Positions 17,304 to 27,167 are shown, numbered from the stretch's first letter. The stretch is 39,615 nt of DNA from Streptomyces sp. WAC06614 (GCF_003949795.1 NZ_RPRY01000031.1:1-39615); one strand, 5' to 3'. The notes: generated by a model not told the origin, from the sequence alone. Translations and numbers: made by a program.

Positions 17304-18371
17304 ATGAGTGAGACCAGTGGTGCCAGCTACGCGTCCGCGGGCGTCGACATCGAGGCGGGCGACCGCGCCGTCGAGCTGATGAAGCAGTGGGTGAAGAAGA
17401 CCCAGCGCCCCGAGGTCCTCGGCGGCCTGGGCGGCTTCGCCGGCCTCTTCGACGCCTCCGCCCTCAAGCGTTACGAGCGCCCGCTGCTGGCGTCCGCGAC
17501 CGACGGTGTCGGCACCAAGGTCGACATCGCCCGCCAGCTCGGCGTGTACGACACCATCGGGCACGACCTGGTCGCCATGGTCATGGACGACATCGTCGTC
17601 TGCGGTGCCGAGCCGCTGTTCATGACCGACTACATCTGCGTGGGCAAGGTCCACCCGGAGCGGGTCGCCGCCATCGTCAAGGGCATCGCCGAGGGCTGCG
17701 TCCTGGCCGGCTGCGCCCTGGTGGGCGGCGAGACCGCCGAGCACCCGGGCCTGCTGGGCCCGGACGACTTCGACGTGGCCGGTGCGGGCACGGGCGTGGT
17801 GGAGCACGACCGGCTGCTCGGCGCGGATCGCATCCGTACGGGTGACGCCGTCATCGCGATGGCGTCCTCCGGCCTTCACTCGAACGGGTACTCGCTGGTC
17901 CGGCACGTCCTCTTCGACCGCGCCGGGCTGTCCCTGGACCGGGAGGTCCCGGAGTTCGGCCGCACCCTCGGCGAGGAGCTGCTGGAGCCCACCAAGATCT
18001 ACTCGCTGGACTGCCTGGCCCTCACCCGCACCACCGAGGTCCACGCGTTCTCGCACATCACGGGCGGCGGCCTCGCGGCCAACCTGGCCCGTGTCGTCCC
18101 GGACCACCTGCACGCGTCCGTCGACCGTTCGACGTGGACCCCGGGCGCGGTGTTCGACCTGGTCGGCAAGGCCGGCCGGGTGGAGCAGCTGGAGCTGGAG
18201 AAGACGCTGAACATGGGCGTCGGCATGATGGCCGTCGTGCCGCAGGAGTCGGTCGAGGTCGCGCTGACCACGCTCGCCGACCGCGGCGTCGACGCCTGGG
18301 TCGCCGGTGAGATCGTCGACCGCGGCGCGCACACCGAGGGCGCGACCATGGTCGGGTCCTACGCGGGCTGA
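17304..18371 (+). CDS. purM: Phosphoribosylformylglycinamidine cyclo-ligase (AIR synthetase)
   Basis: 355 residues. It closes the imidazole ring of FGAM with ATP to give AIR. Family motifs are SYASAGVDIEAGDRAVELMK, LASATDGVGTKVDIA, HDLVAMVMDDIVVCGAEPLF, LVGGETAEHPGLL, SSGLHSNGYSLVR and HITGGGLAANLARV. It shares a fold with PurL. It lies 36 bases behind purF on the same strand and ends at a terminator, so purF-purM is probably one transcript. Confidence 0.97.
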   Translation: MSETSGASYASAGVDIEAGDRAVELMKQWVKKTQRPEVLGGLGGFAGLFDASALKRYERPLLASATDGVGTKVDIARQLGVYDTIGHDLVAMVMDDIVVCGAEPLFMTDYICVGKVHPERVAAIVKGIAEGCVLAGCALVGGETAEHPGLLGPDDFDVAGAGTGVVEHDRLLGADRIRTGDAVIAMASSGLHSNGYSLVRHVLFDRAGLSLDREVPEFGRTLGEELLEPTKIYSLDCLALTRTTEVHAFSHITGGGLAANLARVVPDHLHASVDRSTWTPGAVFDLVGKAGRVEQLELEKTLNMGVGMMAVVPQESVEVALTTLADRGVDAWVAGEIVDRGAHTEGATMVGSYAG

Positions 18372-18376
18372 GCAGC

Positions 18377-18419
18377 ACCAAAACCCGGTCCGGGGCGAGG
18401 CCCTGGACCGGGTTCTGGT
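18377..18419 (+). terminator. Terminator after purM
   Basis: The arms AACCCGGTCC (18382-18391) and GGACCGGGTT (18405-18414), extended by ACCA/TGGT, form a strong hairpin directly after the purM stop. The gene on the far side is convergent, so it could act from both sides. Confidence 0.85.
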
Positions 18420-18466
18420 GTGTCGTTCAACCGTGGTGCGAAGCTGCGAAGCTCAGCCGGTTCAGC

Positions 18467-18733
18467 TCAAGCGCCGCGGCGCTGCTGCGACGGACCGGAC
18501 TCGTCGTCCTCGTCCTCGTCGTCAGTGTTGTACAGCTCCGCATAGCGGGCGTACGGGTCGTCCTCGTCCTCGTCGTCCTCGAACGGTTCGCCATTCGGCG
18601 ACTGCTGCGAGAGCGGTTGCGAAGTCGATGCGCCCAGCTCGTTGGCCAGACGCGTCAGATCAGTCCCGCCGCTGCTGTACTTCAGCTGGCGGGCGACCTT
18701 CGTCTGCTTGGCCTTTGCCCGGCCGCGCCCCAT
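18467..18733 (-). CDS. DUF3073 small acidic protein
   Basis: 88 residues from ATG 18733, which follows GAGGGGG. The basic N-terminus MGRGRAKAKQTKVARQLKYS is the hallmark of DUF3073. Then come LTRLANELGAST and a strongly acidic, probably disordered tail (FEDDEDEDDPYARYAELYNTD, DEDEDDESG). The family is conserved across actinobacteria and its function is unknown. It is convergent with purM; its promoter lies in the 280-base gap to valine dehydrogenase, where I see no other gene. Confidence 0.9.
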   Translation of the reverse strand: MGRGRAKAKQTKVARQLKYSSGGTDLTRLANELGASTSQPLSQQSPNGEPFEDDEDEDDPYARYAELYNTDDEDEDDESGPSQQRRGA

Positions 18734-19012
18734 GGCTCGACCCCCTCGGTGACGGGGCTCGGCGGCCCCAGAGTCTTGACACGCGTTCATGGTTCGGAGC
18801 GGGCTCTCCTCGGAGAGACCGTCCTTAGGGCTTTAACGGTACCTGCTTCCGCGGCCATACGGTACGCCGCCCGCATGACGTGCCCCGGCGCAGTGACCAT
18901 GAGACGCCCTGTACTCGCTGGTCAGCTGCGATTTTAACGCGTTATTGCAGGGCGACCCGCCGAAGTGCAGTGAGTCTTGTCTCGCTGCCACCCCGGCGGG
19001 CCCCCACGGGTG

Positions 19013-20107
19013 TCAGCCCTGGCGCGCGGCGCGCGCGTCGGCCATCCGCTGCTCGGCGATCCGGTCGGCCGCGGCGGCCGGCGGAATGCCGTCTTCCTTC
19101 GCACGTGCGAAGATCTCCAGAGTGGTGTCGAAGATCTTCGCGGCCTTCACCTTGCACCGGTCGAAGTCGAAGCCGTGCAGCTCGTCGGCCACCTGGATCA
19201 CGCCACCGGCGTTGACCACGTAGTCGGGCGCGTACAGGATCCCGCGGTCGGCGAGGTCCTTCTCGACGCCCGGGTGCGCGAGCTGGTTGTTGGCCGCGCC
19301 GCAGACCACCTTGGCGGTGAGCACCGGGACGGTGTCGTCGTTGAGGGCGCCGCCCAGCGCGCACGGGGCGTAGATGTCCAGGTCCGGGATGCGGATCAGG
19401 GCGTCGGTGTCGGCGACCGCCGTGACCTTGCCCGGGTGCTTGTCGAGGATCCGCTGCACCGACTCCTGGCGGACGTCCGTGATCACGACCTCGGCGCCGT
19501 CCTCCAGCAGGTGCTCGACCAGGTAGTGGCCGACCTTGCCGACGCCCACCACGCCGACCTTGCGGCCGCGCAGCGTGGGGTCGCCCCACAGGGCCTGGGC
19601 GCTGGCCCGCATGCCCTGGAAGACGCCGAAGGCGGTGAGGACCGAGGAGTCCCCGGCGCCGCCGTTCTCGGGGGAGCGGCCGGTGGCCCAGCGGGTCTCG
19701 CGGGCGACGACGTCCATGTCCGCGACGTAGGTGCCGACGTCGCAGGCGGTCACGTAGCGGCCGCCGAGGGACTCCACGAACCGGCCGTAGGCCAGCAGCA
19801 GGTCCTCGCTCTTGACGGTGTCCGGGTCGCCGATGATCACGGCCTTGCCGCCGCCGTGGTCGAGGCCGGCCATGGCGTTCTTGTACGACATGCCGCGGGA
19901 GAGGTTGAGCGCGTCGAGGACGGCCTCCTCGTCCGTGGCGTAGGCGTGGAAACGCGTACCGCCGAGGGCGGGGCCCAGCGCGGTGGAGTGGATGGCGATG
20001 ACGGCCTTGAGGCCGGTGGCGCGGTCCTGGCAGAGCACGACTTGCTCGTGGCCCCCCTGCTCCGAGTGGAACAGGGTGTGCAGGACGCCGTCGGTCATTT
20101 CGGTCAC
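19013..20107 (-). CDS. vdh: Valine (branched-chain amino acid) dehydrogenase
   Basis: 364 residues, the length I remember for Streptomyces Vdh. It deaminates valine and other branched-chain amino acids with NAD, feeding branched acyl-CoA precursors to fatty acid and polyketide synthesis. The Glu/Leu/Val dehydrogenase features are [12 protein letters not shown], the catalytic-Lys region [20 protein letters not shown], and the NAD-binding [38 protein letters not shown] follows. GTG 20107 is chosen because GGGAG lies eight bases upstream. It is divergent from the next gene across a 130-base gap. Confidence 0.94.
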   Translation of the reverse strand: MTEMTDGVLHTLFHSEQGGHEQVVLCQDRATGLKAVIAIHSTALGPALGGTRFHAYATDEEAVLDALNLSRGMSYKNAMAGLDHGGGKAVIIGDPDTVKSEDLLLAYGRFVESLGGRYVTACDVGTYVADMDVVARETRWATGRSPENGGAGDSSVLTAFGVFQGMRASAQALWGDPTLRGRKVGVVGVGKVGHYLVEHLLEDGAEVVITDVRQESVQRILDKHPGKVTAVADTDALIRIPDLDIYAPCALGGALNDDTVPVLTAKVVCGAANNQLAHPGVEKDLADRGILYAPDYVVNAGGVIQVADELHGFDFDRCKVKAAKIFDTTLEIFARAKEDGIPPAAAADRIAEQRMADARAARQG

Positions 20108-20237
20108 GGTGGTGACTCCCATGCGAGAGAAGCGGCGATAGTGGCCCTCCTGCGGGTGGGGAGGGCGTGTTGGGAGCAGCGTAAGACCTCCGGGGCCCCG
20201 CGGAGTACCGGATGTTCCCACGGGGGAGGACGAGAGC

Positions 20238-21110
20238 GTGAGCGAATCCTCCGAGCCGCACCGGCTGCCCTCCGCCCGCTCGGCGCCGACCGTACCGTAC
20301 GCCTCCTACCTGCGCGTCTACGAGCCGCTGGCCGCGTTCCGGGAGCCGGAGCGCACGCACTGGGCGGACTACGCCCGGCGGGAGGCCCGGCCCACCGCCC
20401 AGGACGAACTGCGCAGGTGCCTGGCGGACTTGGTGGGAGTGCCGCCGGTGGGGGTGCCGGCACAGGAGAGCGCGGACGCGTTCACCGCCGAGCTGGACGG
20501 GGTGCTGCTGGTCTGCCCGTGGCGGACCCGGCTGCGCGGCTGGCTGGCCCTGCAGGAGCTGGTGGCGGAGGGGACGGGCGGCGGGTTCCCCGCCCCGGTG
20601 CTGGACGCGGCGCTGCCGCCGGCCGTGCGCAGGCGGGCGGCGGAGGACTACGCGCGCTGGCGTGAACGGCACCCGGACGCCCGGCCGTGGATCCGTACGG
20701 CGGTGTGGCAGGTGCCGGTGCGCTGGTTCGTGCTGGTGGACGACGAGGAGCGGGACCACGTCCCCGGCGAGCGGCTGCGCTACCGCACCCCGATGGTCCA
20801 GGCCCGCCGCCGCCTGGCCCGGGGGCTGCGCACGCTGCGCCGGGCGGAGGGCCACGGGGCCCTGGCCGAGGGGCTGGTGGAGGTGGGGAGCTGGCTGGAG
20901 GAGTTCCACCCGCGCTCGATGGTCGAGCTGGACTACGGCGGCCTGGTGCACGCCCTGCCGGCGGAGCGGCTGGCGGCCGACCGGTCGGCCAAGGACGTGG
21001 CGCTGGGCCTCGCGGCGCTGCGGGAGGGCGACGCCGAGGCGGCCTCGGAGACGTACGGCAGGCTGAGCGAGCGGTGGCGCGCGGTACGCGAGCGGCTCTT
21101 CGCGAACTAG
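20238..21110 (+). CDS. Conserved hypothetical protein next to bldC
   Basis: 290 residues with no signal peptide or membrane helix. It opens with [21 protein letters not shown] and contains the Trp/Pro-rich [20 protein letters not shown] and [17 protein letters not shown], then [25 protein letters not shown] do not recognise a domain. It lies where S. coelicolor has an uncharacterised gene between vdh and bldC, so it is probably an orthologue. GTG 20238 follows GGAGGACGAG. Confidence 0.8.
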   Translation: MSESSEPHRLPSARSAPTVPYASYLRVYEPLAAFREPERTHWADYARREARPTAQDELRRCLADLVGVPPVGVPAQESADAFTAELDGVLLVCPWRTRLRGWLALQELVAEGTGGGFPAPVLDAALPPAVRRRAAEDYARWRERHPDARPWIRTAVWQVPVRWFVLVDDEERDHVPGERLRYRTPMVQARRRLARGLRTLRRAEGHGALAEGLVEVGSWLEEFHPRSMVELDYGGLVHALPAERLAADRSAKDVALGLAALREGDAEAASETYGRLSERWRAVRERLFAN

Positions 21111-21633
21111 CCGGAGGCTGGTGGTATCGGCCGAACGGGCATAAGTTGCTGATCAACGGGTTGATCCGAGCATTTGGGCCTTAGTGCCGGGACCTACGTC
21201 CCGATACGGGCCATTGGCCCAAGCGTGACGGACCGCACTAACTACACCCTTGCGCCCTTCCCCTACCCTCGTGCCAAAATAGGACAAGGAGTCCGGGGAG
21301 GGTTCCTTCCGTCCAACTACGGTCGGAATGCTCGACATTGCACGCTATGGGGGGTCTTGTGACTCCTGATTGCTCTGTGACTGATCGTTACCGTGCGGTG
21401 ACTGTCCGTTATGCACCGGTCCATCGGCTTCCGCCGCTGATGAACACCTCGGAGGGCAATTCCATCGGTTTGGCCGACGAGGCTGGACAGATGGTGTAGT
21501 TGTAGTGCCGAGGACAAGCCGTTCGTCCTATAACCGACTCGGCCCGCGTATGTCCATTTCGGGCAACGCGGGCCAAGGTGCAGAATTTAGAGGAAAGAAC
21601 CGAGATGGTTCGGTTCTCCCGAGGAGGCCGCTC
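21111..21633 (+). promoter_or_regulatory. Long bldC upstream region with hairpins and GTGACT direct repeats
   Basis: About 520 bases without an established gene. Near the start lie two hairpins, GGGAC-ctac-GTCCC (21188-21201) and GGGCCA/TGGCCC. Three GTGACT direct repeats begin at 21359, 21377 and 21398, spaced 18 and 21 bases. A 46-residue ORF (GTG 21359 after GGGGGG, stop 21499) overlaps these repeats, but its third-position GC is low for this genome, so coding is doubtful. bldC is a developmental brake, and a long regulatory region fits that role. Confidence 0.5.
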
Positions 21634-21840
21634 ATGACCGCTCGCACCCCTGATGCCGAGCCGCTGCTGACCCCGGCTGAGGTCGCCACGATGTTCCGCG
21701 TGGACCCGAAGACGGTGACCCGCTGGGCCAAGGCTGGCAAGCTCACGTCCATCCGCACCCTGGGTGGGCACCGCCGTTACCGCGAGGCCGAGGTTCGCGC
21801 CCTGCTGGCGGGAATTCCGCAGCAGCGCAGCGAGGCCTGA
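21634..21840 (+). CDS. bldC: Developmental regulator BldC (MerR-like)
   Basis: 68 residues. A minimal MerR-type winged helix: LLTPAEVATMFRVDPKTVTRW (helix-turn-helix) and AGKLTSIRTLGGHRRYREAEV (wing), without the usual effector domain or dimerisation coil. In Streptomyces BldC binds DNA cooperatively at direct repeats and delays the onset of sporulation. The ATG follows GAGGAGG. The gene ends ahead of a strong intrinsic terminator and seems to be monocistronic. Confidence 0.97.
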   Translation: MTARTPDAEPLLTPAEVATMFRVDPKTVTRWAKAGKLTSIRTLGGHRRYREAEVRALLAGIPQQRSEA

Positions 21841-21950
21841 GGTTCGTAGCACCCCGTAATACCGGGTCGAAATCGGATCCCCCAATCCGATGAAACCCAC
21901 AGAGCTTCATACGACCGGACCTGCCCCAACAGGTCCTTCCGTCGTCGGTC

Positions 21951-21986
21951 GCGCTGGACTCCGCCGGGTCCAGCGCGGCTTTTTTT
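21951..21986 (+). terminator. Intrinsic terminator after bldC
   Basis: The stem GCGCTGGAC / GTCCAGCGC with an 8-base loop is followed by seven consecutive T, which is unusual in this GC-rich genome and gives a classical Rho-independent terminator. Confidence 0.93.
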
Positions 21987-22200
21987 GTGCCTGGTGGGGC
22001 CCCTGGGGAAGGAGGGTGCCATTGCACATATTAAATCGAACCTGCGTAGGGGTGCGATAAAAGTACCCGTTTCAAAAACTCGTCCGGTGACTCCCGTCAC
22101 ATCTGATCACTCTTGTACATCCGGCAATGCACCCGTAATGAGGATCGGCGTCCCTGGTCATTCACCCGTGCGAGCGATGTGACCGGCACCCGGACATGCG

Positions 22201-22235
22201 GAAGGGCCCGTATCCCCGGGGGATACGGGCCCTTC
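22201..22235 (-). terminator. Terminator of the tRNA-Asp gene
   Basis: A perfect 16-bp stem (22201-22216 with 22220-22235, core GGGCCCGTATCCC) closes a 3-base loop, just beyond the tRNA 3' end. The upstream stretch 21987-22200 is AT-richer than usual and I see no supported gene in it. Confidence 0.88.
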
Positions 22236-22244
22236 TCTGACAAG

Positions 22245-22318
22245 CGATCCTGACGGGACTTGAACCCGCGACCTCCACCTTGACAGGGTGGCGAGCTAAC
22301 CAACTGCTCCACAGGACC
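22245..22318 (-). tRNA. tRNA-Asp (anticodon GTC)
   Basis: On the minus strand the acceptor GGTCCTG pairs with CAGGATC (one G:T), the anticodon loop reads CTGTCAA, and the T-arm GCGGGTTCAAGTCCCGT is standard. An identical copy lies at 28985-29058. Confidence 0.97.
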
Positions 22319-22380
22319 TTGGCTGCGAGTCAGACTGTACAGCAGAGCGGGGGGTTCGGTCGAACCGGATCATCCGGCGG

Positions 22381-25300
22381 TCACGGAGCGAGCGCGTCGA
22401 CCGCCTTCACGATCCGCTTGTCCGAGATCGGGTACGCCGTCCCGAGCGCGTGAGCGAAGTAGCTGACCCGAAGTTCCTCGATCATCCAGCGGATGTCCGT
22501 CACCGCCTCCGGGACCGGTCGGCCCTGGGGCAGCTGCTCCAGCAGCCAGGCGTACTCGTCCTGCATCTCGTGGACCTTCTCCATGCGCGTGGTGTCGCGC
22601 TGGACGCCCGTCGGCATCTGCTGCAGCCGCCGGTCCGCCGCCACCAGGTAGCGCATCAGGTCCGGCAGTCGCTTCAGCCCGGTCAGCGTCACGAAACCGG
22701 CCGGCACCAGGGCCGCGAGCTGCGTCCTGACGTCCTGGACGTTGTTCAGCAGGGCCAGGCTGTTGGTGGCCTTCAGGCGGCGCTCACAGGCCTGCCAGGC
22801 GGCCAGGATCTGCTGCACCTGCCCGACCGTACGGACCGTGGTGTCCACGAGGTCGGCCCGGACCGCGTCGTAGAGCCGGCGGAAGCCCGCCTCGTCCCAG
22901 GCCGGGCCGCCGTGGTCAGCGATGAGCTGGTCGGCGGCCGCGGTCGCGCAGTCCTCGAACAGCGCCTGGACCGAACCGTGCGGGTTGCGGGACAGGGCCA
23001 GCTTCTGCTGGTTGGTCAGCTTGTCCGAGGCGAACTTCGCCGGGTTCACCGGGATGTTCAGCAGGATCAGCCGGCGCGTGCCCAGCCACATGGCCCGGGC
23101 CTGCTCCGCCTCGGTGTCGAAGAGCCGTACGGACACGGTCTCGCCCGCGTCCACCAGCGCCGGGTACGCCTTCACCGGCTGCCCGGCCCGCCGGGTCTCG
23201 AACACCCGGGTGAGGGTCCCGATGGTCCAGTCGGTCAGCCCGGTGCGCTCCAGCGAGGTCCCGCCCGACCGCTCGGCCGTCGCCGCGGCGGCCTTGGACA
23301 GCGCCTGGCGGGCCTTGGGCTTCAGCTTCAGCCGCAGCGCCTCCAGGTCCTTGTCCTCGGCGAGCTTGCGCCGCCGCTCGTCGACGATCCGGAACGTGAT
23401 CTTGAGGTGATCGGGGATCCGCGACGGGTCGAAGTCCTCGGCGGCCACCGGCACGCCCACCATCCGGTGCAGCTCCCGCGCCAGCGTGACCGTCAACGGC
23501 TCCTGGAGGGGGACGGCGGTGTCCAGGAAGCGCGCGGCGTAGTTCGGGGCGGGCACGTAGTGCCGGCGGATCGGCTTGGGCAGCGAGCGGATCAGCTCGG
23601 TGACCACTTCCTCGCGCAGGCCCGGGATCTGCCAGTCGAAGCCCTCGTCGGTGACCTGGTTGAGCACCTGGAGCGGAACGTGCACGGTCACCCCGTCCGC
23701 GTCCGCGCCCGGCTCGAACTGGTACGTCACCTTGAACGTGAGCTGCCCCTGCCGCCAGGAGTCCGGGTAGTCGGCCTTGGTGACGCCCTTGGCCTTGTCG
23801 GTGAGCAGCATCTCCCGCTCGAAGTCGAGGAGTTCGGGCTCCTCGCGCTTCTTGTGCTTCCACCAGGAGTCGAAGTGCGCACCCGACACCACGTGCTCGG
23901 GGATCCGCTGGTCGTAGAAGTCGAACAGGGTCTCGTCGTCCACGACGATGTCCCGGCGCCGGGCCCGGTGCTCCAGCTCCTCGACCTCGGTGAGCAGCTT
24001 GCGGTTGTCGGCGTAGAACTTGTGGTGCGTGCGCCAGTCGCCCTCGACCAGGGCGTTGCGGATGAACAGCTCCCGGCAGACCTCGGGATCGATCCGGCCG
24101 TAGTTGATCTTCCGCTGGGCGACGATCGGTACGCCGTACAGCGTGACCTTCTCGTACGCCATGACGGCCGCCTGGTCCTTCTCCCAGTGCGGCTCGCTGT
24201 ACGTGCGCTTGATCAGGTGCTGGGCCAGCGGCTCGACCCACTCGGGCTCCACCTTGGCGTTGACCCGGGCCCACAGCCGCGAGGTCTCCACCAGCTCCGC
24301 CGACATCACGAACTTCGGCTGCTTCTTGAACAGCGCCGACCCGGGGAAGATCGCGAACTTGGCCGACCGGGCACCCAGGTACTCGTTCTTGTCGGTGTCC
24401 TTGAGCCCGATGTGCGACAGCAGACCTGCCAGCAGCGAGACGTGGACGCTCTGCTCGGGGGCGTCCTCCTCGTTGAGGTGGATGCCCATGCTCTTGGCGA
24501 CCGTACGCAGCTGCGCGTAGATGTCCTGCCACTCGCGGATCCGCAGGAAGTTCAGGTACTCCTGCTTGCACATCCGGCGGAACGAGGACGAGCCGCGCTC
24601 CTTCTGCTGCTCGCGGACGTAGCGCCACAGGTTGAGGAAGGCCAGGAAGTCGGAGGTCTCGTCCTTGAACCGGGCGTGCTGCTGGTCGGCCTGGGTCTGC
24701 TTGTCCGAGGGCCGCTCGCGCGGGTCCTGGATGGACAGGGCCGCCGCGATGACCATGACCTCGCGGACACAGCCGTTCTTGTCGGCCTCGACGACCATGC
24801 GGGCCAGCCGCGGGTCCACCGGGAGCTGCGAGAGCTTCCGGCCCATCGGCGTGAGCCGCTTCTTCGGGTCCTTCTCCGCCGGGTCCAGCGCCCCGAGCTC
24901 CTGGAGGAGCTGGACGCCGTCGCGGATGTTGCGGTGGTCCGGCGGGTCGATGAACGGGAACTTCTCGATCTCGCCGAGGCCGGCCGCGGTCATCTGGAGG
25001 ATGACGGAGGCGAGGTTGGTGCGCAGGATCTCGGCGTCGGTGAACTCCGGGCGGGCGTCGAAGTCGGCCTCGGAGTACAGCCGGATGCAGATGCCGTCGG
25101 AGGTACGGCCGCAGCGGCCCTTGCGCTGGTTGGCGCTGGCCTGGGAGATCCGCTCGATGGGCAGGCGCTGCACCTTGGTGCGGTGGCTGTAGCGGGAGAT
25201 CCGGGCGGTGCCCGGGTCGATCACGTACTTGATGCCGGGGACGGTCAGCGAGGTCTCGGCGACATTCGTCGCCAGCACGATCCGGCGGCCGGTGTGCGGC

Positions 25301-26304
25301 TGGAAGACGCGGTGCTGTTCGGCGTGCGAGAGGCGGGCGTAGAGCGGCAGCACTTCGGTGGAGCGGAGCTTCAGCTTGTCGAGGGCGTCCGCGGTGTCGC
25401 GGATCTCGCGCTCGCCGGAGAGGAAGACCAGGATGTCGCCCGGCCCCTCCTTCTGGAGCTCGTCGACGGCGTCGCAGATGGCGGTGATCTGGTCCCGGTC
25501 GGCGTCCTCGGAATCCTCTTCGAGGAGGGGGCGGTAGCGCACCTCGACCGGGTACGTACGCCCGCTGACCTCGACGATCGGGGCGTCGCCGAAGTGCCGG
25601 GAGAAGCGCTCGGGGTCGATGGTCGCGGAGGTGATCACGACCTTGAGGTCGGGCCGCCGGGGGAGGAGCTGGGCGAGGTAGCCGAGCAGGAAGTCGATGT
25701 TGAGGCTGCGCTCGTGGGCCTCGTCGATGATGATCGTGTCGTACGCACGCAGCTCGCGGTCCGTCTGGATCTCGGCGAGCAGGATGCCGTCCGTCATGAG
25801 CTTGACGAAGGTGGCGTCCGCGTCCACCTGGTCGGTGAAGCGGACCTTCCAGCCGACCGTCTGCCCGATCTCGGACTTCAGCTCCTCCGCGATGCGCTCG
25901 GCGACGGTACGGGCGGCGATCCGGCGGGGCTGCGTGTGGCCGATCATCCCGCGGACGCCGCGGCCCAGCTCCATGCAGATCTTGGGGATCTGGGTGGTCT
26001 TGCCCGAGCCGGTCTCACCGGCGACGATCACGACCTGGTGGTCGCGTATCGCCTCGGCGATCTCGTCCTTCTTCTGGCTGACCGGCAGGTTCTCGGGGTA
26101 CGTGACCTCGGGCCGCCGCGCGGCCCGGGCGGCCACGCGTTCGGCCGCCTTCGCGGCCTCGGCGGAGATCTCGTCGAGGACCGCCTGCCTGGCCTCGGGC
26201 TTGCGGATGCGGCGGGCGCCATCGAGACGTCGGCCGAGGCGGTGAGCGTCGCGGAGCGAGATCTCACCGAGCTGGGTCTGCAGGGCGGCGAAGGAAGTAG
26301 ACAT
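22381..26304 (-). CDS. hrpA: ATP-dependent RNA helicase HrpA (DEAH box)
   Basis: 1307 residues, the full length of bacterial HrpA. The helicase core shows Walker A GETGSGKTT (96-104), the DEAH box in IIIDEAHERS (191-200), motif III SAT (226-228) and the arginine-finger motif QRKGRCGR. The helicase-associated and OB-like domains and the long C-terminal HrpA-specific (DUF3418) region follow. HrpA unwinds RNA and, in E. coli, helps clear stalled or collided ribosomes. ATG 26304 with AGG just upstream is the start. It stands alone between tRNA-Asp and a divergent small gene. Confidence 0.97.
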   Translation of the reverse strand: MSTSFAALQTQLGEISLRDAHRLGRRLDGARRIRKPEARQAVLDEISAEAAKAAERVAARAARRPEVTYPENLPVSQKKDEIAEAIRDHQVVIVAGETGSGKTTQIPKICMELGRGVRGMIGHTQPRRIAARTVAERIAEELKSEIGQTVGWKVRFTDQVDADATFVKLMTDGILLAEIQTDRELRAYDTIIIDEAHERSLNIDFLLGYLAQLLPRRPDLKVVITSATIDPERFSRHFGDAPIVEVSGRTYPVEVRYRPLLEEDSEDADRDQITAICDAVDELQKEGPGDILVFLSGEREIRDTADALDKLKLRSTEVLPLYARLSHAEQHRVFQPHTGRRIVLATNVAETSLTVPGIKYVIDPGTARISRYSHRTKVQRLPIERISQASANQRKGRCGRTSDGICIRLYSEADFDARPEFTDAEILRTNLASVILQMTAAGLGEIEKFPFIDPPDHRNIRDGVQLLQELGALDPAEKDPKKRLTPMGRKLSQLPVDPRLARMVVEADKNGCVREVMVIAAALSIQDPRERPSDKQTQADQQHARFKDETSDFLAFLNLWRYVREQQKERGSSSFRRMCKQEYLNFLRIREWQDIYAQLRTVAKSMGIHLNEEDAPEQSVHVSLLAGLLSHIGLKDTDKNEYLGARSAKFAIFPGSALFKKQPKFVMSAELVETSRLWARVNAKVEPEWVEPLAQHLIKRTYSEPHWEKDQAAVMAYEKVTLYGVPIVAQRKINYGRIDPEVCRELFIRNALVEGDWRTHHKFYADNRKLLTEVEELEHRARRRDIVVDDETLFDFYDQRIPEHVVSGAHFDSWWKHKKREEPELLDFEREMLLTDKAKGVTKADYPDSWRQGQLTFKVTYQFEPGADADGVTVHVPLQVLNQVTDEGFDWQIPGLREEVVTELIRSLPKPIRRHYVPAPNYAARFLDTAVPLQEPLTVTLARELHRMVGVPVAAEDFDPSRIPDHLKITFRIVDERRRKLAEDKDLEALRLKLKPKARQALSKAAAATAERSGGTSLERTGLTDWTIGTLTRVFETRRAGQPVKAYPALVDAGETVSVRLFDTEAEQARAMWLGTRRLILLNIPVNPAKFASDKLTNQQKLALSRNPHGSVQALFEDCATAAADQLIADHGGPAWDEAGFRRLYDAVRADLVDTTVRTVGQVQQILAAWQACERRLKATNSLALLNNVQDVRTQLAALVPAGFVTLTGLKRLPDLMRYLVAADRRLQQMPTGVQRDTTRMEKVHEMQDEYAWLLEQLPQGRPVPEAVTDIRWMIEELRVSYFAHALGTAYPISDKRIVKAVDALAP

Positions 26305-26415
26305 ACCTGATCGAGGATCTCACCTGGCCCGGCTGGGTGGCGAACCCATTTCGGAGTACGGGCCGTACCATTTCGGGACGAGTCCCCCGTCCATCATCCG
26401 TGAGAGGTCCCACCC

Positions 26416-26925
26416 ATGCGAACCAGCCTCCGGCTCGGTCCCGCATGGCTCCTGCTCGCCCTCGTCCTGGCCACCCTGACGTGCACCCCGCCCGCCGTGG
26501 GGGGCGGGCCTGCGGCCCACCCGAGCCGGTCTGCCGCCCAGGCCCACGGGGCTTCGCCCGCGCCCGTGTCCGCCGCGCCGAGGGCGCCGGCCGCCGAGGG
26601 CCGGGCCGGGCAGGTGCTGCACGGGGCCGTGCCGGCCGCCGCGCACGGGGCCGTGCCCGTGTCCGCCGCGTCCGCGGCGCCGGCCGGGGTGGGTGCGGCC
26701 GTGCCCCTCCCGCCCCGGCGGTGCGACCACGGGCCAGGGGAGGACGGTCGGGTGCCGGCCGCGCCGGTGCGGTCGGGCGGGCAGCACGAAGGTGCCGTGC
26801 CCGTCGGCGGCCGCGTGGCCGCCTGCGGCGGCACGGGGACGTGCGCCCCGACCGCGGTCCCGGCGACCCGCGGCCCGGCCCGGGCCGCGCCCGGCCCGGT
26901 GGAGCTGTCGGTCCTACGGGTCTAG
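26416..26925 (+). CDS. Small secreted Ala/Pro-rich protein
   Basis: 169 residues. The signal sequence LGPAWLLLALVLATLTC could be cleaved as a lipoprotein (LTC) or an ordinary secreted protein. The mature part is Ala/Pro/Gly-rich with no recognised domain and a few Cys (RRCDHG, VAACGGTGTCAP). ATG 26416 follows GAGAGGTC. It is divergent from hrpA. Composition is so biased that function cannot be guessed. Confidence 0.6.
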   Translation: MRTSLRLGPAWLLLALVLATLTCTPPAVGGGPAAHPSRSAAQAHGASPAPVSAAPRAPAAEGRAGQVLHGAVPAAAHGAVPVSAASAAPAGVGAAVPLPPRRCDHGPGEDGRVPAAPVRSGGQHEGAVPVGGRVAACGGTGTCAPTAVPATRGPARAAPGPVELSVLRV

Positions 26926-26930
26926 ACGGG

Positions 26931-26970
26931 CCCGGCCCGGCCCGGCCCGGCCCGGCCCGGCCCGGCCCGG
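26931..26970. repeat. (CCCGG)n pentamer repeat, eight copies
   Basis: Eight uninterrupted CCCGG units begin six bases after the stop of the secreted protein gene. They can fold on themselves (CCGGG/CCCGG), so they may act as a terminator or pause structure. Confidence 0.9.
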
Positions 26971-27000
26971 CCGGGCCGAGCCTCGGCCCGCCGGGCCGAG

Positions 27001-27167
27001 GCCGTGGCCAAAGCCTGGCCCCCGTCGAGCCGAGCCCGGTCGAGCCGAGGCCGTGGCCAAAGCCTGGCCCCGTCGAGCCGAGCCCGGTCGAGCCGAGGCC
27101 TTGGCCAAAGCCTGGCCCCGTCGAGCCGAGCCCGGTCGAGCCGAGGCCGTGGCCAAAGCCTGGCCCC
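27001..27167. repeat. 48-bp minisatellite, about 3.5 copies
   Basis: Units start at 27001 (49 bp, one extra C), 27050, 27098 and 27146 (22-bp partial). Each opens with GCC(G/T)TGGCCAAAGCCTGG and ends with GTCGAGCCGAG; the third differs by one base. The array fills most of the 26926-27248 gap. Several overlapping frames stay open through it, but none has a start site or codon bias that supports a protein. Confidence 0.92.

Noticed and set aside
15675..18332. An 885-residue minus-strand frame opposite purF and purM
   Set aside because: Shadow of the two pur genes; low-complexity Val/Asp/Gly/Leu composition without any motif.
22012..22062. A 12- to 14-codon ORF with a TTA codon behind AAGGAGG, just past the bldC terminator
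   Set aside because: Too short to judge, overlaps no conserved element that I can see, and the ribosome-binding site is too close to the GTG; noted only because TTA codons are rare here.
22450..26310. A 1286-residue plus-strand frame opposite hrpA
   Set aside because: hrpA on the minus strand has all helicase motifs; the opposite frame is only open because of codon bias.
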